From: Vibrio sp. Isolate32
Lineage (GTDB): Bacteria > Pseudomonadota > Gammaproteobacteria > Enterobacterales > Vibrionaceae
Assembly (NCBI RefSeq): GCF_022397955.1
Contig: NZ_JAKEUQ010000004.1
Span: 124,001-188,000 of the forward strand
Direction: 5' to 3'
DNA length: 64,000 nucleotides
The notes below the pieces were generated by a model. It was not told the DNA's origin and ran no database searches. It saw only the letters and a program-made list of their open reading frames with translations. Positions 8,664 to 18,402 of this stretch are shown one piece after another (within the stretch, counting starts at the first letter, position 1; the number at the start of each line of letters is the position of its first letter). The position numbers and the translations under genes were made by a program.

Positions 8664-10568
8664 TTAATTGAGCGCTTCAATCAGAGTGATTTCGCGTTTG
8701 ATTTGCTTACTCTCTTGCTCAGTCGCCTGCGGCAGTTTCTTTTCGCGTGTGGTTATGGCTGCTTGTTTGGCTTCGTCAGATTTGAACATCAGTTCTTTCA
8801 CGTTGATAGAAGCGATGTTTGTGTAGCGGCCATCGTCACTGGTCGGGATTGATATGGTTTCATCGTTAATCAATGACTTTACGATCTCACGCTGTTCATT
8901 GTAACGGCTCTCTAAACCAGAAAGTGCCCATCGTTGTTGAGGCTTGCCTTCATACTGACCGTTCTTTTCTTCCTTAAGAAACTTGATGGTCATATTACGG
9001 ATCGTGCCTGCTTCTTCTCCATACTCTGCTTCCGTATCAAAAAGTACAGGGAACGATTCACCTTCTAGCACGCCGCCTTTCTTGGTTAGATGACCCATTC
9101 GATAGCTATTCATACCAATACGGATCTTTGTTTGATCAGTAACCGGTGTGCCATCAGCAAACACAAGGTTGGTGATGCGGGTACCTGCAGGTTGAGTGAG
9201 GTCGATGGTATAAGTCACGCCCGCGAAGAAGTCATTGGTTGAGTATTTTGAAGCTCTGCGCTCAGGGTTAAAGCTGTAGGTTACATCGCCAGGTTGTACT
9301 GAGTTGAAGTAGCCCGCAGACCATTCCATGTAGGTTCTCAGCTCTTTGCCTGTCATCTGGTAGACAGTGATTTCGCCACCTGCGTATTGGTAGTTGTACG
9401 CGATGTCTTTGGCTTTGATTGGGCCAACATCGAGCTCGGCATTGTCGTTGTCTATTTGAAGTGCGATGACATTGGCTTTGGGTGCATAGAAGAAGCTCGC
9501 TTCTTGGAATAGCGCACTGATGCCAGTGTCTTGAACATGGACTTGAGGGATACCGCGGATTTCGTTTTCAGGGACTAAATCAACGCCGGTAAGCTGAGCG
9601 ACAGGTCGATTCGCCATTTCTCGGAGTTGTTTGTGATAAGGCTGGTATAACTCGTCCATATTCTCATCAGAGTCGATACCTTTAATTTTATAGGTGAAGC
9701 TGTCTTTGTTAACGAGAGTGAATTTGCCATCGCGCTCTTCAAATTGAAGATCGATACGAGATAGGGCGCGGCCATATTTGTCGGGTTCAGTAATAATAAC
9801 GCCATTTACAACGGCCTTATCGATGCGAGTGTGCATGTGGCCAGCGACGATGGCATCAAGCTCTGGGTTTGCATTGGCAATGTCGGTGACACCGGTGTCG
9901 GCAATGTCATTCTCGTTCTCAATCCCCATATGGGCAACCAATACGATGGCATCCACTTTATCATCAATTTCTTTGACGATTTTCTTCACTTCCAAGGTTG
10001 GATTAGTGAAAGTGACGCCTTCTAAACGGTTTGTACCTTGCGCAAAGACCTCCGTCATTGGGGTATCCATTCCTATCACACCGATCTTAATACCACCTCG
10101 TTCTAGAATGGTGTAACCCGGTAAGAATGGGTTTCCGTTTTTGTTCTTAATGTTGCCACCGAGAGACTGCCCTTTAAATTGGGTAACGGCTCTGTTGAGG
10201 GTTTTGAGGCCAAAATCGAATTCGTGGTTACCTAAAACCCACACATCGTATTTCATGTGATTAAAGCCAAGCATCATTGGATCAACGGGCTCGTCTTTGA
10301 AGGTTTCGACGAAGTTGCCTTGGATGGTGTCACCAGCGTCGACAAGGATAATGTTAGATTGCTCTTTTCGGATCTCACCAACCTTGGTCGCGATTTGGCT
10401 CAAGCTACCACGAGTGTTGAGTTTATCTGCCGCGTAATCCCACGCCATAAAATGACCGTGTATATCTGAAGTACCCAGTATCGTGACATCGTGTATGTCG
10501 CCATCAGCTGCAAAGGTGGGAAAGGCTAGAGATAGTAGGATGGCGCTTGATAGTATGTGTCTTTTCAT
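8664..10568 (-). CDS. Periplasmic bifunctional metallophosphatase/5'-nucleotidase (CpdB/UshA family)
   Basis: The protein of about 634 residues hydrolyses nucleotide phosphates in the periplasm for phosphate and nucleoside salvage. A signal peptide ending at AFA covers the first 20 residues; I prefer the ATG at 10568 over an in-frame GTG four codons upstream. The two-metal phosphoesterase motifs are all present: GTSDIHGHF, DAGDTIQG, GNHEFDFG, VAHMG and AGHMHTRI. The C-terminal nucleotidase domain has the substrate-binding YQYAGGEITVYQMTGKEL stretch. The length fits 2',3'-cyclic-nucleotide 2'-phosphodiesterase/3'-nucleotidases; which of CpdB or UshA activity dominates is open. It is monocistronic. 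Confidence 0.87.
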   Translation of the reverse strand: MKRHILSSAILLSLAFPTFAADGDIHDVTILGTSDIHGHFMAWDYAADKLNTRGSLSQIATKVGEIRKEQSNIILVDAGDTIQGNFVETFKDEPVDPMMLGFNHMKYDVWVLGNHEFDFGLKTLNRAVTQFKGQSLGGNIKNKNGNPFLPGYTILERGGIKIGVIGMDTPMTEVFAQGTNRLEGVTFTNPTLEVKKIVKEIDDKVDAIVLVAHMGIENENDIADTGVTDIANANPELDAIVAGHMHTRIDKAVVNGVIITEPDKYGRALSRIDLQFEERDGKFTLVNKDSFTYKIKGIDSDENMDELYQPYHKQLREMANRPVAQLTGVDLVPENEIRGIPQVHVQDTGISALFQEASFFYAPKANVIALQIDNDNAELDVGPIKAKDIAYNYQYAGGEITVYQMTGKELRTYMEWSAGYFNSVQPGDVTYSFNPERRASKYSTNDFFAGVTYTIDLTQPAGTRITNLVFADGTPVTDQTKIRIGMNSYRMGHLTKKGGVLEGESFPVLFDTEAEYGEEAGTIRNMTIKFLKEEKNGQYEGKPQQRWALSGLESRYNEQREIVKSLINDETISIPTSDDGRYTNIASINVKELMFKSDEAKQAAITTREKKLPQATEQESKQIKREITLIEALN

Positions 10569-10872
10569 AAGTATGTTCACATCGTGGTTTTCAGTATGGC
10601 GCTACCATATAGAATTGAGGTTATCTTGTGAGTGATTAATGTCATATTTCTAATGATATAAATAATTAATGTTTCAAATAAATGTGACTCATGACCATCT
10701 CAAAACAACTTAAGTTATGATGAAATCGGCCACAACTCTTCGCTCTCTTTTCAACACTTGAATCCTTTAATCAAACTTTCTAACTAAGCGTTGGTGTATT
10801 AATCAGCACGTTTGTAAGCTGTTGAACGTTTTGCCTGTTGAAATAAATAAGGTATATATCGCCAACCTTCAC

Positions 10873-11862
10873 TTACTGTGGGAGTAAGACGATCTTGCCA
10901 TCTAAACGTGTGGTTTTCGATTCAATGAGATCAATCGCGGTTTGAACTTTATCGAATGACAGATAGCGGTCAACGTCGAGCTGAATGTCGTTTGTGATGA
11001 AGTGATCTAGCATGGTTGTGAACTTATCACGGCGAACATCTTTACCTGCTGCTTCTTCCCAATAACGTAAGAAGAAGGTGCTGAAATCGATGTGTTGGCT
11101 TTTCGCGTACTCAAAGAAGCGTGGCTCGTAAAAATCTAGAGACAGCGTCCCATAGTTGATAAAACGCCCATTATTGCCAAGGGTGTGAATAAGATCGGTT
11201 CCGGGTGAACCACCAATTGCATCAAAGGCGACGGTTGGAGTAGGCAAGCCTAAGGCCTTAATTTGATTAACTAAATCATCGTTTGAATCTAATACCCAAC
11301 TTGTGGCAGTTGGGTATCGTTTCGGCTGTGATGTAACAACAATGATGTTGAAGCCGAGCGATGCTGATAATTGGGAGAAGATCTTACCGATGGCAGAGCT
11401 GCCTGCGTTAATGATCAACACATCTTCTTGGGTCAGCTTGGTTACTTCTGTCGTTAGGACCCATGCGGTTAGGGGATTAATGTAGAGCTGACAGGCGTAG
11501 CCATTATCTAAATGCTGAGGAATTTGGAATAGGTCATTTGGTGATACATCGACATAGTTCTGCCACGTTCCATTGGTTGCTACGAGCACTCGCTGGTTCA
11601 CTGCAAACTCAGCATTGCTGGACTCTACAAGCCTTCCTACTGCTTCAAACCCCGGTACTCTCGGCGGCTGGCGGCTATGTTTGTATTGGCCCACACCATA
11701 AATCGACAACAGATCACTAGGGTTGATGTTAGTCGCTTCAATTTGTACGCGAACTTTATCTTTGTCTAGTGCCCCTAAAGCGACATGTTCTAACTTGAGA
11801 GACTCTTTCGGCTGACCGAAACGGAACTGGCTAATTCGGGTATTTTGCATAGTGTCAGTCAT
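10873..11862 (-). CDS. Zinc-independent MDR reductase (quinone/enoyl reductase-like)
   Basis: The 329-residue protein belongs to the medium-chain dehydrogenase/reductase family. It has an N-terminal GroES-like domain (NINPSDLLSIYGVGQY, PRVPGFEAVGRL) and a Rossmann part with a degenerate NADPH motif, INAGSSAIGK. The zinc-binding cysteines of true alcohol dehydrogenases are missing. The pattern is closest to mitochondrial-type enoyl reductases and zeta-crystallin-like quinone reductases, which reduce C=C bonds with NADPH. It lies 19 bases downstream of the PhyH-like gene on the same strand, so the two are probably co-transcribed. The substrate is unknown. Confidence 0.82.
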   Translation of the reverse strand: MTDTMQNTRISQFRFGQPKESLKLEHVALGALDKDKVRVQIEATNINPSDLLSIYGVGQYKHSRQPPRVPGFEAVGRLVESSNAEFAVNQRVLVATNGTWQNYVDVSPNDLFQIPQHLDNGYACQLYINPLTAWVLTTEVTKLTQEDVLIINAGSSAIGKIFSQLSASLGFNIIVVTSQPKRYPTATSWVLDSNDDLVNQIKALGLPTPTVAFDAIGGSPGTDLIHTLGNNGRFINYGTLSLDFYEPRFFEYAKSQHIDFSTFFLRYWEEAAGKDVRRDKFTTMLDHFITNDIQLDVDRYLSFDKVQTAIDLIESKTTRLDGKIVLLPQ

Positions 11863-11881
11863 AGTTCGGGTACCTTATGGA

Positions 11882-12475
11882 TTATGAGTACTGCATTGAT
11901 TTTAAGTGTAGCGTGTTCATAAACAACCTTGGGTCGCTAATATTGCTCAACATAGCTGGTGTTGGTAAACCGTCGTCACCAACGCGGTTGACATAGTCTG
12001 CCGCCGTATCGAAGATTAAAATATCCAAAGCCAAACGATCCAAGCTATATCGGCCTCGGTGGAGCATATCCGCTGAAAACACCAATAAGTCGCCCGCTTC
12101 TGACGGTATCTGCTTGCCACCAGAGATATCATCGCTGCTCACTTTACCATTTTCTTCTTGGCGAACGTTGTACTCTTCTTCGTTATCCCAGCGCTTGTGC
12201 GTGCCAGGGATAAGCTCCATACCGGGCTCATCAAAAAGGGGAACACGCAGATGCAGTACCTGAGTTTTCATGATGACTTTCATCTGGTCATCAATGTCGT
12301 AGTCGTATTGACAGTCACGATGCCAGAAGTCTTTTTGTTGCGGGTTCACTGGGTTGAAGAACAGCCGTGTATTCATGAATGCCGGTTTGTTCGGAATCAC
12401 CGCACCTACCACATCAGGGTGAAAAAGATTCTGGTCAACTCCGCAGGGAGTTGTAACAGTAAGTACCCCGTGCAT
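11882..12475 (-). CDS. PhyH-like Fe(II)/2-oxoglutarate dioxygenase, N-terminus apparently lost
   Basis: The readable frame gives 197 residues with the iron-binding triad of phytanoyl-CoA dioxygenase relatives: HxD in FWHRDCQ and the distal His in HRGRYSLDR. Family members usually have about 260-300 residues, with an N-terminal helical region that is absent here. On the same strand a different frame opens at ATG 12527 and runs 30 codons to a TGA at 12438; its first residues look like a genuine N-terminus. I infer an internal deletion or frameshift that removed about 80 codons, so the enzyme may be non-functional. It lies upstream of the MDR reductase gene with 19 bases between them. Confidence 0.65.
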   Translation of the reverse strand: MHGVLTVTTPCGVDQNLFHPDVVGAVIPNKPAFMNTRLFFNPVNPQQKDFWHRDCQYDYDIDDQMKVIMKTQVLHLRVPLFDEPGMELIPGTHKRWDNEEEYNVRQEENGKVSSDDISGGKQIPSEAGDLLVFSADMLHRGRYSLDRLALDILIFDTAADYVNRVGDDGLPTPAMLSNISDPRLFMNTLHLKSMQYS

Positions 12476-12565
12476 GCTCTGGAGTACCTACTTCAAATTT
12501 AGCGGTTAATTTTATTTCTCGTTTCATGGTACTTCATCTACGGCAACTCAATGACTTAGCCTGAA

Positions 12566-12595
12566 TTGGGCAGATTCTCGTCATATTATTACAAT
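12566..12595 (+). promoter_or_regulatory. Possible sigma-70 promoter of the M23 peptidase
   Basis: TTGGGC at 12566-12571 and TACAAT at 12590-12595 are separated by 18 bases. Transcription would start near 12602, which favours the GTG at 12662 as the translation start. Confidence 0.35.
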
Positions 12596-12661
12596 GCATT
12601 GATGATTTATGCGTTTGAAAAGCATATCCTGTGCCTTTATGTCGTGGAAAGACCGTTTACC

Positions 12662-13954
12662 GTGTATTCAAAAATATTTCCCTCTCCGTTTGCTGAGCTT
12701 TCACCTGTAAAAAAAGTAGCTATTTTAGGGCTGCCACTTATTGCAGCGATTGGTGTTGCTCTGCAATCTTCACAATCGGATCTGACGAAAACGATCGATC
12801 TTGATTTACCAGACTCAAACGTTATTGAGTCCATTTTGTCACCTTCTTCTGTTACCGTTATTGAGCCTCCGACATTTGAGTATCAAATTCAAACGGGCGA
12901 TAACTTGAGTAGCATTTTCACTCAACTTGGATTTTCTTATAAATCGATGATGAGCGTAATGGAAACCGATTTGAACTTTCTTGCGTTAGATACGCTTCGT
13001 CCGGGCAATACATTACGTTTCTGGCGTGATGAAGCTACGGGTGAACTTTCCAAAATGGAACTTCAATTTAGCGTCGCAGATAAAGTGGTTTATCGACTGC
13101 TTGACGACGGTAGCTACGAATTCAAAGATATTTCTATTCCAGGTGAATGGAAGCAAAAGCCTTTAGTGGGTGATATTCAAGGCAGTTTCTCGATGTCGGC
13201 TAATAAGGTTGGCCTGAATAGTCTTGAGATTGATCATATTGTTACTCTATTGAAAGATAAGCTGAATTTTAGCCGTGATTTGCGTGCTGGTGATCAGTTT
13301 GAAGTGCTTCAAAAGGCTCAATTTGTTAATGGTGTTGCAACCGGAAAACGTGAAATTGAAGCGATTAAGATCATGAATCGTAACCGCGTTGTGTCAGCGT
13401 ATTTACATACTGATGGGCAATATTACGATGCCAATGGTGATAGCTTGCAGCGTGCTTTCCAACGTTACCCTGTGAGCAGTGGTTGGCGCCAAAGTTCTCA
13501 ATTTAATCCTAAGCGCTTACACCCCGTGACTGGGCGAGTCTCACCGCATAACGGTACAGATTTCGCGACGCCGATTGGCACCCCAGTTCAAGCGACGGGT
13601 GATGGCAAAGTGATTATGACTCGTAAGCACCCATACGCAGGTAATTACGTTGTTATTCAGCACGGCAGTACTTATAAAACACGCTACCTACATTTGAGTA
13701 AAATCCTCGTGCGTAAAGGACAAACGGTATCTCGTGGTCAGCGTATTGGTTTATCAGGCAAAACAGGTCGAGTGACAGGTCCACACTTGCATTACGAACT
13801 GATTGAACGTGGTCGCCCTGTTGATGCTATGAAAGCAAACATCCCAATGGCAGATTCTGTGCCGAAAAAGGAAAAAGCGACGTTTGTAGCTGCAAGAGAT
13901 GAAGCTGACAAGTTGCTAAAGGTAGCGTTAGAAGCACAATCTAATAACAGCTAG
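12662..13954 (+). CDS. M23 family murein DD-endopeptidase (ShyA/MepM-like)
   Basis: The protein of about 430 residues cuts peptide cross-links in peptidoglycan to allow wall growth. After a short cytoplasmic start it has one membrane anchor (VAILGLPLIAAIGVAL). An OapA/LysM-like domain with YQIQTGDNLSSIF follows, then an intermediate domain, then the LytM/M23 domain with zinc ligands in PHNGTDFATP and GPHLHYEL. The frame is open upstream to a TTG at 12566 and an ATG at 12602, but neither has a ribosome-binding site; GTG 12662 precedes a typical N-terminus. The start is therefore uncertain. Single gene with its own terminator. It is related to V. cholerae Shy endopeptidases; the exact orthologue was not determined. 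Confidence 0.88.
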   Translation: MYSKIFPSPFAELSPVKKVAILGLPLIAAIGVALQSSQSDLTKTIDLDLPDSNVIESILSPSSVTVIEPPTFEYQIQTGDNLSSIFTQLGFSYKSMMSVMETDLNFLALDTLRPGNTLRFWRDEATGELSKMELQFSVADKVVYRLLDDGSYEFKDISIPGEWKQKPLVGDIQGSFSMSANKVGLNSLEIDHIVTLLKDKLNFSRDLRAGDQFEVLQKAQFVNGVATGKREIEAIKIMNRNRVVSAYLHTDGQYYDANGDSLQRAFQRYPVSSGWRQSSQFNPKRLHPVTGRVSPHNGTDFATPIGTPVQATGDGKVIMTRKHPYAGNYVVIQHGSTYKTRYLHLSKILVRKGQTVSRGQRIGLSGKTGRVTGPHLHYELIERGRPVDAMKANIPMADSVPKKEKATFVAARDEADKLLKVALEAQSNNS

Positions 13955-14009
13955 CTAGGCCTCTTTAAGGTAACCCTGAATGAGGCTGTTACTCATCAAG
14001 TAGTATACT

Positions 14010-14059
14010 AAAGCCGTGAGAGCATCACTCTAAACAGAGTCCTGCTTTCGCGGCTTTTC
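14010..14059 (+). terminator. Terminator after the M23 peptidase
   Basis: AAAGCCG pairs with CGGCTTT, with an inner second stem (TGAGAGCA against TGCTTTCG, imperfect) and a following short T-run. It lies between convergent genes and could serve both. Confidence 0.65.
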
Positions 14060-14086
14060 TGATCTTGGAGTAACTAAAGCAAGTAT

Positions 14087-15940
14087 TTAAGCTAACGGTT
14101 CTGAGTGAGTCACGTAACTGACGATAGCTTCAGGTCGCATCGGTGGTGAGTAGAGGTATCCTTGTATCTTGTCACATCCCATAGCGTGCAGTTTTTCTAA
14201 TTGTTCACGCTTCTCTACGCCTTCCGCAATTAGTGATACGTCTAGCCTATGGGCAAGTTGAACAATCAACCAAACAACGCTCTCAGAGGTTGAATTGGTC
14301 AACAAATTACGGATAAAGGTGGCATCAATTTTAATGCAATCGATAGGGTAGCTGTGAATGTAGTTCAAACTGGAGTAGCCCGTACCGAAATCATCAAGCG
14401 CAATGGTAAAGCCTTGTCCTCTCAGGAAGTTTAGTGCCGATTTGGTCTCTTGAGTTGGAGACAACAACACAGTTTCGGTTAGCTCAATAACAAACTCATC
14501 AGCTTTAAAGTGATGCTGTTCAATGGTTCTAGTGAGATAGGAAATATAGCGCTTAGAGTCGGTAAGCTCATGCGCGGAACAGTTTATCCCAAGCTTGATC
14601 TTGTAACCTAAACCTTGTTCTAACGTGGTTTTGGCGCGGCATACCAATTCAATAATACGCTCACCTAGCTCGACAATTAGCCCTGACTCTTCAGCTACTT
14701 GAATGAACTCTACTGGTGAGATGTCACCGTGTCTGGCAGTTTTCCAGCGAGTCAGTACCTCGAAATATTGCCACTGTGCATCACCTTTGCCCACAATGGG
14801 TTGCACAACTACATACATTCCATTGCTGTCGGGGACATAGCTTTGTGATATTGGGTTTTCGAGTTCATTGCGCAACGCAGCGATTAACTCGGTTTTTCTT
14901 TGGTAGCGAGATCTCAAGTGGGTGTCATAGCATTGAATATGGTTATCTTGACTGTGCTTGCACTCTTTAAGAGCTAAACTGGTGTTGAAGATGATCTGTT
15001 CTATGTCTTTGTTATTCCCATCTGAACGGGCAATGCCGATACTAACGTCGAAATCGATTTTGATATCAACATTACTGTAACCTTGCTTTATCTTGGGTAG
15101 GATTTGCTCGCAAACTGCTATTGGGTCCGAATGATAGGTAATGAAAGCAAACTCATTGCCAGCAGTCCGGAAAGTCAGATTGCTTTCGGGTAAGGTTCTA
15201 CGCAATATTTCTGCGACAAATTGAAGTACCTTATCGCCAATATAATTGCCGTGCATGTCATTGATGGCTTTGAAGCTATTGATGTCGAGCAGAGCGAGAG
15301 AGAATGGAGTGACGCTCTGTTGAGTGATCGATTCTAAGGTATCAGACAAGCAGCTTCGGTTTAGTACTCCCGTTAAGCTGTCGTGTGATACTTCGTAACG
15401 GAGTTGATTAACCAGTTGTTCAGAACGGTCGTTGAACCACATTTCACGCAAGGTGTGGATGATGATGTCAGCGAACAATTGGTGGTGTTTTATCACGTCT
15501 TGTTGTTGAACAGGACTTAGAGGCGAGGCAAACGTTGAGAACAACACTCCCATCACTTCACCACTTTGAGTACGAGTAGGGATCGCGATGGAGTTTTGTG
15601 AGGTGATTTCCTGTCTAAATGCCGATGTTGGCAATGACTGGATGACATGCTGAGCAAACGAGCAATCCGGGTGTCTTTGATTGACTGCTTGTTGGTAGAT
15701 CTGTCCATGACGTGCATTGATTTTATCATGTATTACATGGTCAGAGTGGGCGATCACCAAAGGAACGATTTGATCTGGGAAGTGCTTCTTCTCAATGATG
15801 CTGGTGTACTGAGTACCAAAGGTTTGATGTAAAGTAAGTACGGCTGACTCTAAAAGGTCGATACCTTCCAATTTCAGTAAACGACCAATGCGCTCTGTGT
15901 CTATCATGCTGTTATGCGTATGTTGAGTCATGGTCACCAT
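14087..15940 (-). CDS. GAF-GGDEF-EAL cyclic-di-GMP phosphodiesterase
   Basis: The 617-residue soluble protein has an N-terminal GAF-like sensor part (about 1-165). A GGDEF domain follows whose signature is degraded to AGNEF, so diguanylate cyclase activity is unlikely. The C-terminal EAL domain has EVL in place of EAL but keeps NCSAHEL, ELTETVLL, DDFGTGYSSL, IKIDATFI, AEGVE and the QGYLYSPP end, so it should hydrolyse c-di-GMP. The inactive GGDEF domain may act as a GTP sensor for the EAL part. In vibrios such proteins tune motility and biofilm. It is a single gene with no transmembrane segment. Confidence 0.92.
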   Translation of the reverse strand: MVTMTQHTHNSMIDTERIGRLLKLEGIDLLESAVLTLHQTFGTQYTSIIEKKHFPDQIVPLVIAHSDHVIHDKINARHGQIYQQAVNQRHPDCSFAQHVIQSLPTSAFRQEITSQNSIAIPTRTQSGEVMGVLFSTFASPLSPVQQQDVIKHHQLFADIIIHTLREMWFNDRSEQLVNQLRYEVSHDSLTGVLNRSCLSDTLESITQQSVTPFSLALLDINSFKAINDMHGNYIGDKVLQFVAEILRRTLPESNLTFRTAGNEFAFITYHSDPIAVCEQILPKIKQGYSNVDIKIDFDVSIGIARSDGNNKDIEQIIFNTSLALKECKHSQDNHIQCYDTHLRSRYQRKTELIAALRNELENPISQSYVPDSNGMYVVVQPIVGKGDAQWQYFEVLTRWKTARHGDISPVEFIQVAEESGLIVELGERIIELVCRAKTTLEQGLGYKIKLGINCSAHELTDSKRYISYLTRTIEQHHFKADEFVIELTETVLLSPTQETKSALNFLRGQGFTIALDDFGTGYSSLNYIHSYPIDCIKIDATFIRNLLTNSTSESVVWLIVQLAHRLDVSLIAEGVEKREQLEKLHAMGCDKIQGYLYSPPMRPEAIVSYVTHSEPLA

Positions 15941-16092
15941 CCTTAGTTAACCAGATTCACTGTGTAAGCTGTATGTGTATGCTCTTGTCTATACGATTTT
16001 GGCACTATGCAGTTTTAAGCTTTAGTACTTATATGCGTCTAGTTTATTATTGTTCGTATTGTATAACTTTTCAAATTAAAATGTGACTTATT

Positions 16093-16989
16093 TCACAGAG
16101 CCTGAGTGCTGCGCTCTTTGTCTAACCTCTCTTTTAAATGATCCAAAAATAACTTGGTTCGCGTATGTGAGTAATCAAGCTTAGGGTAATACGCGTAAAC
16201 CATTACTTCGTCGGCAGTAATATTTGGCAATACTGGAACTAATGTCCCTTGTTTTAGATCCTCTTTGATCATTGCTTTAATGGTTAAGAGTACGCCCATT
16301 CCTCGCTTCGCAGCATGAAACAAGGCCTCTGGATTGGTGGTAGCAAAGTTGCCATTGAGAGTGATGCGTTGCCCTTTAGTGAGTGTGACTTCTCGGGTAG
16401 GGCGCTCTCCCCAAATCAAAGAGTTGTGTTGTTCTAAGTCCTGCTCGTTGGCGGGATAACCATGTTTAGCTAAATAGCTTGGCGCTGCATAGAAGCTGGC
16501 TTTGTGCTCAAACAGCGGTGTTTTCTTGAAGCTTAACGAGTTGAGCTGTTCCAGTTCACGGCTGATCACCAGATCTAATCCCAGCTCTGGTAATTGCCCT
16601 GGCGTGGTCGTGATCAGCTGCACCTTAATATCTGGATATTTTTCTAGGAAATCGCCCATGTGTTGAACGAGAAATTTAGAGCCAACTGCGATGGTGGCTC
16701 CAATTTTTAATAGGCCTGCGGGAGTTTGATTAACTGAGCGAGTTTCATCAATGATTGACTGCCAGTTATCGAGTTGATCTTTTGCTCTCTGATAGAAGAG
16801 TGCGCCTGCTTCGGTTTGGCTAATTGAGCGAGTGGTGCGCTTTAAAAGTTGAGTGCCAATGCGCTCTTCCAGCCAGCTTACTCTTTTGCTGATCGCTGAG
16901 CTGGTGGTGTTCAGTTTTCGAGCTGCACCATTGAAGCTACCTTCTTCCACTACTCTGACATAGCTTTTTACGTTAAGGATCCAATCCAT
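16093..16989 (-). CDS. LysR family transcriptional regulator
   Basis: The 298-residue regulator has an N-terminal winged HTH (residues 1-60; FNGAARKLNTTSSAISKRVSWLEERIGTQLL) and a substrate-binding domain. It resembles the CrgA/AaeR subgroup that starts directly with an aromatic-rich WILNVKSYVRVVEEGSF-type helix. It is transcribed divergently from the MFS exporter gene with 108 bases between them, the usual layout for local control. Two TAATTA boxes at 17009-17014 and 17029-17034, two helical turns apart, are candidate operator half-sites. The inducer is unknown. Confidence 0.9.
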   Translation of the reverse strand: MDWILNVKSYVRVVEEGSFNGAARKLNTTSSAISKRVSWLEERIGTQLLKRTTRSISQTEAGALFYQRAKDQLDNWQSIIDETRSVNQTPAGLLKIGATIAVGSKFLVQHMGDFLEKYPDIKVQLITTTPGQLPELGLDLVISRELEQLNSLSFKKTPLFEHKASFYAAPSYLAKHGYPANEQDLEQHNSLIWGERPTREVTLTKGQRITLNGNFATTNPEALFHAAKRGMGVLLTIKAMIKEDLKQGTLVPVLPNITADEVMVYAYYPKLDYSHTRTKLFLDHLKERLDKERSTQAL

Positions 16990-17097
16990 ATTATTTCCTG
17001 TCGGGACTTAATTAAATTCCAATTTAGCTAATTATCAATTTTTGGTTTTGAATGTAAACTCACCTAACGGACAAATTTCAAACGAATAGGGAATTTT

Positions 17098-18303
17098 TTG
17101 AGCCAATCGACCTTTAAAAAAACGCCGTTACTCTTAGCAATGATGATCATTGCTACGGGCCAGGTGGGTGTGAGCATCTACTTGCCATCATTGCCGCTCA
17201 TTGCTGCTGACTTAAGTGTTACCCAATTGGATGTACAGCTGCTCGTCACGCTGTTTCTTGTGGGTTTTGGTTTATCGCAGTTATTTTACGGACCGATGTC
17301 CGATGCGGTGGGAAGAAGGCCTATATTCTTGTTAGGTCAGGGTGTTTATTTGGTTGGTACTGTCGTTTGTATCGTGTTTTCTGACAACATGATGGCGCTA
17401 GAAGTAGGCCGCTTGTTGCAAGGTTTAGGGGCCGGTAGTGCCTCGGTTCTTGGGCGAAGCGTGCTTCGTGACAGCTATGATGGTTCACAGCTTACCAAAG
17501 CGTTGTCTTATATCTCGATCACTGTTTCGATCATGCCGATCATTGCGCCAGTATTTGGTGGTTGGATTTCATTTCACCTCGGTTGGCAGGCGGTATTCCT
17601 GTTCGTTTTATTGTACTTATTAGCGATATTTACGCTGGGTTACTTTGTTCTGCATGAAACTTTGCCATACGGAAAGAGCCGATTTGATGCCTGCCAGGTG
17701 GTGAAGAACTACGGGCGCTTGTTGACCAATCACCAGGTGTTGACCAGTGCTAGTTACAACTGGATGAGCTATGTGGCGAGTTTGGTTTCGTTGTCGTTGT
17801 TTCCCTTTTTAATGCAAGAGCAATTAGGGCTGACCGCCGCTGAATATGGCTCATTGATGATTGTCCCTTCGGCAGGCTTACTGATAGGTAGTGTCGCTTT
17901 AAATTTGCTCAATCGTAGGTTTAGTACCCCCCAACTGATGAGCCTAGCTATCTTGATTATCTTGGCATCGGGAACTTGGCTTTTGACTCATGAGTTGTCC
18001 ATCTTTAACTTAGTTTGGGCGTTTACTTGGTTGGCTATAGCACAGGGTATCTCGTTCCCGCTATCAATCAGCATGTTATTAGAGCCTCATAAGAAACAAG
18101 CGGGTGCAGTTTCCGCGTTGTCAGGTTCAATCCAGATGTGTTTAGCGGGTTTATTGGGTGGGTATCTGGTAGAGAGTTGGGTCACGACTCATTTACAGCT
18201 AGGCGTGTTCTACCTCATCATTGGTGCTGCTATGGGCGGGGTGCTTTGGTCTTCAACCAAAGTGAACAAAAAAAACGATACTGTTGGAGTGGAATATAGC
18301 TAA
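17098..18303 (+). CDS. MFS multidrug exporter, Bcr/CflA subfamily
   Basis: The 401-residue permease of 12 predicted membrane segments exports small molecules by proton antiport. It has the Bcr/CflA hallmarks: ITGQVGVSIYLPSLP-like first helix, the A-motif GPMSDAVGRRPIFLLG (about 61-76) and GLGAGSASVLGRSVLRDSY in helix 4-5. The start is TTG, preceded by AGGGA. The divergent LysR gene probably controls it. Candidate substrates are drugs such as bicyclomycin or chloramphenicol, or peptides and sulfonamides, but nothing in the sequence selects among them. Confidence 0.9.
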   Translation: MSQSTFKKTPLLLAMMIIATGQVGVSIYLPSLPLIAADLSVTQLDVQLLVTLFLVGFGLSQLFYGPMSDAVGRRPIFLLGQGVYLVGTVVCIVFSDNMMALEVGRLLQGLGAGSASVLGRSVLRDSYDGSQLTKALSYISITVSIMPIIAPVFGGWISFHLGWQAVFLFVLLYLLAIFTLGYFVLHETLPYGKSRFDACQVVKNYGRLLTNHQVLTSASYNWMSYVASLVSLSLFPFLMQEQLGLTAAEYGSLMIVPSAGLLIGSVALNLLNRRFSTPQLMSLAILIILASGTWLLTHELSIFNLVWAFTWLAIAQGISFPLSISMLLEPHKKQAGAVSALSGSIQMCLAGLLGGYLVESWVTTHLQLGVFYLIIGAAMGGVLWSSTKVNKKNDTVGVEYS

Positions 18304-18402
18304 TTGCCTAGTTCACTATCGTCCACTCACCATCGTTAATACGTTGTATTTGTGCTGATGGTTTTCTACAATGCTTCGGTCCATTGAATAGGTAAAAACA
18401 AA

